Of a stretch of DNA of 64,000 nt, positions 57,235 through 64,000 are shown piece by piece. The stretch lies in NCBI GenBank assembly GCA_032173965.1, contig JAVUNC010000006.1, positions 19,524,370-19,588,369 of the forward strand, read 5' to 3'. Numbering within the stretch: position 1 is the stretch's first letter; every line of letters begins with the position of its first letter. The translations under genes were made by a program, and so were the position numbers. The DNA is from Sitta carolinensis. Lineage: Eukaryota > Chordata > Aves > Passeriformes > Sittidae. Below the pieces are notes generated by a model that was not told the origin of the DNA, did no database searches, and saw only the letters and a program-made list of their open reading frames with translations.

Positions 57235-58170
57235 AGGGGAAATGTTCTGGGAGCTGCTGCAGCTCTTGGATGCACAGGAATTTATGGGAATGGATGGGAT
57301 CCCAAAAGGTGCTGAGGGAAATGCTCATGGAGCCACTCTCCATCATCTTCAGGAAGTGTTCTGGGAGCTGCTGCAGCTCTTGGATGCACAGGAATTTATA
57401 GGAATTGTTGGGATCACAGAAAGAGCTGAGGGAAATGCTCATGGAGCCACTCTCCATCATTTTTGGGAAGTGTTCTGGGAGCTGCTGCAGCTCTTGGATG
57501 CACAGGAATTTATGGATGGATGGGATCCCAAAAGGTGCTGAGGGAAATGCTCATGGAGCCACTCTCCATCATCTTCAGGAAGTGTTCCGGGAGCTGCTGC
57601 AGCTCTTGGATGCACAGGAATTTATGGGAATTGATGAGATTCCAGAAACGGCTGAGGGAAATTCTCATGGATCCACTCTCCATCATTCTCCCGCTGTTGT
57701 GGTACCTGGGGAGATCCCAGGTGGCTGCAGGATTCCAAATGGGACCAGAAGGGCTGGAAGGAGGATCCAGGCAACTCCAGGCAGGTCAGCCCGAGCTCAG
57801 TGCCAGGGAAAGTCATGGGGCAGATCATCCTGGATGCCAGGAAAAGCAGGGGATGGGTCCCAGCCAGTCTGGGTTTGCCAGAGGCAGGGTCTGCCTGCCC
57901 ATCCTGATCTCCTTCCACGGCAGCAGGGCCTGCTCAGAGGATGAGGGAAAGCTCTGGATGGGACTCCCTGGATTCAGAAAGGATTTCCCACAGAACCCTC
58001 CTGGAGAAACTGAGGAAACACTGGGAGGTGGTGGGGAGGGAGTTCAATCCAGCTTGGTGGCTCCAAGGCTCCCTCCTGGGGCCAGTCCAGTTTGGCACCT
58101 CTCCTGATGATCTGGGTGAGAGGTGGATGCACCCCCAGCTCTGGAATTCTGCAGTTTGGTGAACTCCACC
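57235..58170 (+). pseudogene. decayed CR1 ORF2 (reverse transcriptase part), sense
   Basis: Sense CR1 coding remnant. In shifting frames it shows VLREMLMEPLSIIF, a typical CR1-type pre-RT peptide, near 57537-57580. Further on come 'tcagtgccagggaaagtcat' and 'gggcagatcatcctggatgc', then RTLLEKLRKHWE and SLLGPVQFG...DDLGE near 57990-58120, which resemble conserved CR1 RT segments. Several frameshifts separate these parts and the YADD-type active site is not seen. The first 460 bp are a 114-bp tandem array. It cannot encode a working enzyme. Confidence 0.8.
57237..57700 (+). repeat. 114-bp tandem array of CR1 coding sequence, four units
   Basis: 'ctgggagctgctgcagctct', 'tggatgcacaggaatttatg' and 'gagccactctccatcat' recur with the 'tgttc(t/c)gg' anchor at 57243, 57357, 57471 and 57583, that is 114, 114 and 112 bp apart. 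114 bp is exactly 38 codons, so expansion kept the reading frame. Confidence 0.93.
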
Positions 58171-59084
58171 TTTCAGGTGCCTGGGGAGAAGTTTCCAGCA
58201 GCTTTTTGGGGATCCAGAATCTCCTCAAGGCTCAGCTTCCTCACAGAGCAGCACCAGCTGCCAGGAGCTCTTTGTCCCAGGGGTTGTCCCTGGCACAACC
58301 TCACTGCCTGCACCAACAGCTCACAGAGGATTTTTTTTCCATGGAATTCTTTGTCCTTGGATCTTCTTCTCCCTCCTGCTGTAAAACAACTGAGATGCTG
58401 ACCTGGACACAGCACAGATATTGCACTGAAGTGAATAGAACTGGTTTTACATGGATTTACTCCTCATGGGATCAGCCCCTGGATCCCTTCCAGCTCAGGA
58501 TATTCCATATTTCACTGTAGAATAAACAGATTTACCTACAAGAATTTTTCCACCTGTGACAGGCTGTTCTCCCTCTGGGGTTGTGTCGGCGATTCCCATG
58601 GATGCGAAGACAATGAAAAATGGAGCAGCAGGATGAAATAAATATTTAGTGAACAACACTGATTTTGTAAAGGAAAAGAGGGAAAACAGAGCCAGCCCAA
58701 CCTTCTGGAACACATCAGTTTTATCTGCCATGGAAAGAGCCATGGGAACCTGCTGAGCATTCGGGCTTTTGGTGACTTATTGTGCCCTGAGAGGTCTGGA
58801 AAAGGCATTAAACCAACCAGCAGGATCAAAACGAGCCCTGGAATAATGGATCAAGGACTTGCTGAGCAGTTCCCTGTCGGATGAAAGGCAAACAAGCAGC
58901 GGGCAGTTTGGGGACATGCCTGGATCTCAAGAACATCCAAAAAATAAAAAGGACGTTTTTCAGTTGTCATTGATGAAAGGCAAACACTGGAACAAAACAT
59001 GTCTCTAAATAGAAGGCTCCAGATGGATCCTGGATGACAGCGTGGAAGAATTTTCATATTCTACCTCATAAATCCCAGAAATTT
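58171..59084. other. non-repetitive DNA with a weak exon-like open frame
   Basis: No certain gene. On the minus strand 58536-58743 is open and hydrophobic (LFSLFSF...LFHPAAPFFIVFASMG), and at 58535 it meets 'cttgtaggtaaatctg', a good splice-donor consensus. I do not recognise the peptide, no acceptor was convincingly found, and no neighbouring exon is visible, so it stays a suggestion. Confidence 0.15.
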
Positions 59085-59560
59085 GGACATTTTTACTCCT
59101 GGGCACTCTGCTCTCCCAGGTCACCTCCATGGGACAGGTGGCTCCAAGCCTCCATGTCCAACCTGGCCTGGGACACTTCCAGGCAGCCAGGGATGGCCAC
59201 AGCTGCTCTGGGAAAGCTCTCTCAACACCACACCATCCCTCCCAGCCAGGAATTCCTTCCCAATATCCCATCTGGCCCTGCCCTCCACCAGTTTGAAGCC
59301 ATTCCCTGTGTCCTCCTGGCACTCCAGGCTCTTGGAAAGAATTGCTCTCCATGTTTCTTTCAGCTCCTCCAGTTCTTGGAAGGTCACCATGAAGTCACCC
59401 CAAAGCTCCTCTTGTGCAGGATGAACAATCCCAATTTTCCCAGCCTTTCCTCCCAGCAGGGCTGCTCCCCCCTGGAATCATCTCGGTGGTCTCCTCTGGA
59501 AGAACAATTCCAACACCAGCAGCACCAAATTTCTCACTGGGATCCACCCACCCTTTTCTG
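59085..59560 (-). repeat. CR1 LINE, antisense, long tail
   Basis: Antisense CR1 over about 475 bp: 'aacctggcctgggacacttc', 'ccagccaggaattccttccc', 'agtttgaagccattccctgt', then 'gatgaacaatcccaattttc' and 'tggtctcctctggaagaaca'. It lacks the outermost 3' terminus. Confidence 0.85.
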
Positions 59561-59680
59561 ATCCCAAATGCACTGGAATCAGCAGAACCCAGCCCAACTC
59601 CTGGGCAGCATCACGGTCCTGGGATGCAGGGCAGGGTGTAACCAACAGTTTGGATTCCATCCTCAATGGGGGTGGGACAA

Positions 59681-59828
59681 TCCTCTGTGCATGTCAAACC
59701 CAGCTGGGGCAGTGTTCTTTATCTTTTTATCTTTTATTTGTATTTTTGCCATGGCCCACCCCTCCCAGCTCCGGGTCTCCTCTGTGCATGCCCAGCGGTC
59801 AAACCCAGCTGGGGCAGTGTTCTTTATC
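59681..59828. repeat. 97-bp internal duplication in LTR copy B
   Basis: 'tcctctgtgcatg', then 'tcaaacccagctggggcagt', then 'gttctttatc' is present at 59681 and again at 59778. Copy A has this block once. Confidence 0.8.
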
Positions 59829-60059
59829 CCTGCCAGGACCCATCCTGCCTCCAGCACGGATCTGCTGCCCAGGGGCCACTGAGTGTCCCTGCAGGGCTGA
59901 GAAAATTCCATGCTGCCCCTGGCAGAGGCTGTGCCAGGGCAGGAGCCCAGCATTCCTGCCGGGACAGCCTGGGAGCTGTGGCAGCCAGGGCAGCCTTTCC
60001 AGGGCATTGCCAGAGGCAGCCCAGGATCAGCTGTGCCCAGGGGCTCTGCAGAGGGAATC

Positions 60060-60670
60060 TGCCCCTTCCCGCAGGATCCCTGTCCCGGCACAGCCCCCTC
60101 TGCCCCTTCCCGCAGGATCCCTGTCCCGGCACAGCCCCCTCTGCCCCTTCCCGCAGGATCCCTGTCCCGGCACAGCCCCCTCTGCCCCTTCCCGCAGGAT
60201 CCCTGTCCCGGCACAGCCCCTGTGCCCCTTCCCGCAGGATCCCTGTCCCGGCACAGCCCCCTCTGCCCCTTCCCGCAGGATCCCTGTCCCGGCACAGCCC
60301 CCTCTGCCCCTTCCCGCAGGATCCCTGTCCCGGCACAGCCCCTGTGCCCCTTCCCGCAGGATCCCTGTCCCGGCACAGCCCCTCTGCCCCTTCCCGCAGG
60401 ATCCCTGTCCCGGCACAGCCCCTCTGCCCCTTCCCGAAGGATCCCTGTCCCGGCACAGCCCCTGTGCCCCTTCCCGCAGGATCCCTGTCCCGGCACAGCC
60501 CCCTGTGCCCCTTCCCGCAGGATCCCTGTCCCAGCACAGCCCCCTGTGCCCCTTCCCGCAGGATCCCTGTCCCGGCACAGCCCCCTCTGCCCCTTCCCGC
60601 AGGATCCCTGTCCCGGCACAGCCCCCTCTGCCCCTTCCCGCAGGATCCCTGTCCCGGCACAGCCCCTGTG
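60060..60670. repeat. 40-bp minisatellite in LTR copy B, fifteen units
   Basis: 'ccttcccgcaggatccctgt' + 'cccggcacagccccctctgc' repeats fifteen times, with units of 40-41 bp. Variants end ctctgcc or ctgtgcc. Opposite strand of the array at 23279-23610. Overlapping long open frames on both strands are artefacts. Confidence 0.95.
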
Positions 60671-60973
60671 CCCCTGCAGCAGCTCCAGCCCCAGGGGATG
60701 GCTCTGCCCCAGCCCCGACCCACGGCGGGCAGGGGGGATTCTGACTCTGCCAGGGCTCGCCTTGGGTCTCTCCATTTTTAATTTAATATAAATAATAATT
60801 TTTATTGTTTGCTGCATTTTTATTGTCATTCTCCTCAGGCAGCACTGTCAGTGCTGTCCCCAGATCTCTGTCTGAGAGCCCCTGCATTTCACAATCACAA
60901 TAATCCACAGGGAGGGGTTTGCATTCTCCATTCCTGCCTTCCTCAGCACACACCTGTCCTTCAAACCAAGAGA

Positions 60974-61533
60974 ATCACCCTCAAAAAATCCCGGGCACAA
61001 AGTGGCTGTGAAGTCACCCTGAAACTCCTCCAGGGATGTTGGGATTCTGGAAGTGCTTCCAGAAATACGATCCCAAGCTGGAACGAGGCCCAGACAATTT
61101 CTGTGGCAGCCACCTTGGCATGGGGACTCCTGCCTGCCTGAGCCCGAGCAGAAATTAGCAGGAACAAAAAGGGGCGGGTATAAAAAAATCCTGGAATGGG
61201 ATGCTGGATATCAACAGGAATTACACCCAAAAAAAGGCAATGAAGGCTAAAAATGGGGAGCAGCACAGGAAGGTTGGAGCTGTCCACAGCATGGAGAAAT
61301 CTGGGAGAGGATGTAGGATTGAGGCTGCCCAGCACTCTCACACCAGTAATCCAATTTCCCCAGCTGGAGGAGGTTTTTATGGAATTCCGTCATCGCTGAT
61401 TTCCTGCCAATAGCCCCAAGAGAAGATCCAAAGGTTTTGCCAACAAAGTGACTTTGAGCATCCCTTGCAGACACAATTCCTGGGAGCAAGCCTGGTGTGG
61501 AGGTGACCTGGCCCCAGTGTGACTCCTGGGAAT
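60974..61533. other. gene-free DNA between two related LTRs
   Basis: No gene is seen. This 560-bp stretch separates copy B from the similar terminus at 61534, which face each other across it. Confidence 0.4.
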
Positions 61534-62370
61534 TGTCTTGGTTTGCAGGACAGGTGTCTGCTGGGGAAGGCAGGAGAATGCCTGGAATGGAGAATGCAAC
61601 CCCCTCCCTCTGAATTATCATCATTTTGAAATTAAGGGGCTCTCAGGCAAAGAGATGGGGACAGGAATAACAGTTCTTTATGTGGGACATCTCTGGGAAT
61701 GGGACAATTTGGGAGTGGGACATCCTTGGGAGTGAGACATCCTTGGAATGGGACATCCCTGGGAACAGGACATCCCTTGGAATGGGACATCCTTGGAATG
61801 GGACATCCCTGAAAATGGGACATCCCTGAGCATGGGACTTCCCTGGGAGTGGGACATCCCTGGGAACAGGACAACCTGGGAGTGGGACATCCCTGGAATG
61901 GGACATCCCTGGGAATGGGACATCTCTGGGAACGGGACAACTTGGGAGTGGCACAACCCTGGGAATGGGACAACCTGGGAATGAGACATCCTTGGAATGG
62001 GACATCCCTGAAAATGGGACATCCCTGAGCGTGGGACTTCCCTGGGAACAGGACATACCTGGGAACAGGACAACTTGGGAGTGGGACAACCCTGGGAGTG
62101 GGACATCCCTGGGAGTGGGACATCCCTGGAATGGGACATCCCTGGAACGGGACATCCCTGGGAACGGGACATCCTTTGGAATGGGTCACCCCTGAAAATG
62201 GGACATCCCTGAGCATGGGACTTCCCTGGGAACAGGACATACCTGGGAGCGGGACATCCCTGGGAACAGGACAACCTGGGAACGGGACATCCCTGGGAAC
62301 AGGACATCCCTGGGAGTGGGACACCCCTGGGAACGGGACATCCCTGGGAACGGGACATCCCTGGGAACGC
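61534..62370. mobile_element. LTR terminus joined to a 17-bp array (copy C)
   Basis: The terminus TGTCTTGGTTTGCAGGACAG and the next 140 bp ('gagaatgcaaccccctccct', 'gaaattaaggggctctcagg') match copies A and B. At about 61680 the sequence switches into a 17-bp array. On the minus strand the junction reads 'cataaagaactgttattcct', which resembles an LTR polyadenylation region. The other terminus is not found, so this is a partial or rearranged copy. Confidence 0.65.
61684..62370. repeat. 17-bp minisatellite with higher-order structure
   Basis: About forty units of 'gggacatccctgggaat' type. Variant units recur in the same order: the 'gaaaatgggacatccctgag' block occurs at about 61811, 62010 and 62194, that is 199 and 184 bp apart. 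This gives a higher-order repeat of eleven to twelve basic units. Confidence 0.93.
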
Positions 62371-63421
62371 GACCCCTCGGAGCTCACCGCCCCTCAGATT
62401 TGCTGCTCAGGGAGCCGTGCACAGAAGCTGAGCTGCGGCCGGGGCTGGCACCTCCAGCTGAGAGACTCAAAAACACCTGGGGGGGCCCGGAATTTTCACC
62501 TCTCCATGACCTCCTTTGTGTCCCTGCGGGAATTTCTCCCGACTCCTTCAGCGTGTGCGGCGGGAGCGGCGCCAGGACTGCCGCTCGGTCACCGCTGTGC
62601 TCACGGAAAGCTCCGGCACAATTTACTACAAGTGTTAAATTACTCGATGATGAAGTGCTGCTAAATCCTTCGGGCATAAAGCCATCGATCAAACCTTAGG
62701 CTGAGCTTGGTAAGGAGGAGCTCAGCCGGAGGGTCTCCCTTGCCCTTTGCACTCTTCTCCTTCCGTACCCTCCGTCGCGGTGCAAGTCAGATTAAATAGA
62801 TTTTGATCTGATTTTCCTCTCTGTGTCGATGTAACAACAGAGCAACCTTGAAACTGAGCTTTGCCAGATCGAAATTAAATCTGGTCTTGCTGATCTTCGA
62901 GGTCTCTTTCAGAGTTAAAGTCACTCCTGAGTGACCCGGCTCCAACACCACAAACGGCACCGCTGCAATTCACACCTGGAAACCTTCCCGGGACAAGGAG
63001 GGGGTTGGAGACGGAGATTCCTGGGAAAACAGGCTGGGAAAGGTGGGGATGGGTGGGTGCGAGGCAGAGCCGGGTGCTGTTTGCAGCCCTGGCCGGGCAC
63101 ATAACGCAGTGGAGTGGCACAACCCGCTGGCGGCAGCAGGTAACAGGTGCTTCCCTCCCTCATCCATGGGATTTCTCGGGAATGCTGCGAACAGGAGGCT
63201 GCGGAGAGCGCCAGGAGCGCATCCCCCCGGGAATCGGGGGCTGCCTGCCAGAGATGCCACAGGCAGCAGGGGCTGAGCCAAGTCTCGGCTGCAGAAGCCC
63301 TTCTGACCTCAGCCCAGGGAACTGGGAATTGAGAGCAGCAGGGATCTGTTCCCCGGTGCCTGAGCGAGCCAAAATTCCCCCAGGAAACAGCCGGGGAGTT
63401 CTAAAAGAGTCATCGCTCTTA

Positions 63422-63436
63422 ATTAGCATTGCTAAT
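63422..63436. other. inverted-repeat homeobox-like site
   Basis: ATTAGCA-T-TGCTAAT is a perfect 7-bp inverted repeat with one central base, carrying an ATTA/TAAT core on each side. It could bind a homeodomain dimer. That is an inference from the motif only. Confidence 0.25.
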
Positions 63437-63515
63437 GAATCTGCGCAGGGTTGAGCTGGGCAGATCTGGCTTCAGGAAGAGCTGGAGGGGCACGAGGGGC
63501 TCAGTGGGCAAAGCT

Positions 63516-63632
63516 CTGCCCTTGGGATGGGATATGGGATGGGATCCATGGGATGGGATCCATGGGATGGAACAATGGGATCGGATCAATTGGATGGTAA
63601 GAGATGGGGTGGGATGGGATGGGATGGGATGA
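63516..63632. repeat. (GGGAT)n / ATGGGATCC microsatellite
   Basis: Irregular repeats of 'gggatggg' and 'atccatgggatgggatcc', ending in a purer (TGGGA)n run near 63606-63631. Confidence 0.85.
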
Positions 63633-63667
63633 AGGGATTCACCTGCAATGTACCAGGTACCAGATGT

Positions 63668-63691
63668 CTGCTGCTGCTGCTGCTGCTGCTG
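63668..63691. repeat. (CTG)8 microsatellite
   Basis: Eight uninterrupted CTG triplets, 24 bp. It is likely to vary in length. Confidence 0.95.
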
Positions 63692-64000
63692 AAGAATGAT
63701 CAGGATCCTCCCCTTGGAACTGAATAAAATCAAGTTTGAACCCATGAAATCACCAGGAAGAGTTTGCAGAGGTTCTCTCTTTGTAGCATGTTGGACAATT
63801 CAAGAATTTGGGCTGATTTGGGCAGAAGGGAGGGTGGGACCAGAGCAGGAGGGGCAGCAGCTCCCACCCTGCTCGGACCCAGCAGCAGAGCAAACACCAG
63901 AAGGCAGAAAAACCCCAACCCTCGGATTTGACTCCACATCCAATCCAGGGACCTCATGGAGAGCACCTGTGTCAGGGGTGGAATTCCCAGAGAGGGTGGG

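Larger units (their letters stand above)
59637..60973. mobile_element. endogenous retrovirus LTR with 40-bp internal array (copy B)
   Basis: Reverse-orientation relative of 23049-23991. The left end TGTAACCAACAG aligns with the right end of copy A. The right end '...ccttcaaaccaagaga' near 60973 aligns with copy A's TGTCT terminus, with the terminal dinucleotide altered. Shared parts are the 'ctgtgcatgtcaaacccagc' block, the 'ggggcagcatggaattttct' block (reverse complement), the array and the 'gctgcatttttattgtcatt' block. It has fifteen array units against eight, and a 97-bp internal duplication near 59681-59828. No target duplication was found. Confidence 0.68.
62371..64000. other. gene-free DNA with candidate regulatory stretches
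   Basis: No gene is supported. 62600-62920 is repeat-free with retained CpGs ('aaattactcgatgatgaagt', 'gcataaagccatcgatcaaa', 'agatcgaaattaaatctggt') and is a candidate conserved element. 63422-63436 holds a perfect inverted repeat (listed). Open frames in the G+C-rich part have no recognisable domains. Confidence 0.35.

Noticed and set aside
59650..60829. Open frames up to 388 codons, proline-rich or glycine-rich
   Set aside because: Same artefact from the fifteen-unit 40-bp array in LTR B.
61632..62387. 251-codon minus-strand frame with SQGCPVPRDVP-like repeats
   Set aside because: Translation of the 17-bp array; the peptide repeat equals three DNA units (51 bp).
62385..62530. Right terminus of LTR C with gggaat target duplication at about 62529
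   Set aside because: A gggaat occurs there, but it is not preceded by CA and the same six bases are frequent in the adjacent array, so chance is likely.

Overview
This window looks like non-coding nuclear DNA from a bird, most likely a songbird (passerine). The evidence is the large number of CR1 LINE fragments carrying the typical CR1 3' terminus. On the antisense strand they read 'atcatggaatggtttggg' followed by 'ttggaagggaccttaa'. There are also several avian endogenous-retrovirus long terminal repeats (LTRs) that begin TG and end CA. No mammalian L1 or Alu is visible, and there is no bacterial operon structure. I found no protein-coding gene, tRNA or rRNA that I can support. The longest open frames lie in tandem repeats whose unit is a multiple of 3 or whose composition excludes stops; they are open on both strands and are artefacts.

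Layout. 0-10 kb: two paired CR1 blocks (176-925 and 7005-7715) that are copies of each other, plus smaller CR1 pieces. 10-21 kb: a 41-bp minisatellite at 10.2 kb, scattered antisense CR1 tails and a 250-bp direct duplication (18.3 and 19.1 kb). 21-24 kb: a 514-bp solo LTR with an exact 6-bp target duplication, a 70-bp triplication of a CR1 3' end, and a 0.94-kb LTR with a 40-bp internal tandem array. 24-31 kb: quiet A/T-rich DNA. 31.4-32.65 kb: three tandem copies of a 411-bp unit. 36-37 kb: an A-rich tract beside a 306-bp LTR. 38.8-43.9 kb: a 0.7-kb inverted repeat flanking an LTR with an AT-rich internal array. 47.5-48.4 kb: an LTR interrupted by a second, nested LTR. 50-53 kb: a 14-15-bp array, an (AAAAT)n tract and an antisense CR1 holding a 45-bp array. 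57.2-58.2 kb: a decayed CR1 reverse-transcriptase segment holding a 114-bp array. 59.6-62.4 kb: two more LTRs of the 23-kb family, one with fifteen 40-bp units and one with a 17-bp array of higher-order structure. The rest is single-copy-looking DNA in which a few CpG- and homeobox-motif-containing stretches (about 3.6, 4.6, 31.1, 33.8, 35.5, 39.7, 44.3, 62.6 and 63.4 kb) might be conserved regulatory elements.

The main pattern is repeated tandem amplification inside retroelements. At least three different parts of CR1 (reverse transcriptase, distal ORF region, 3' terminus) and at least three LTRs have internal sequence expanded into minisatellites. This is inferred from sequence alone. I did not find a new gene system.
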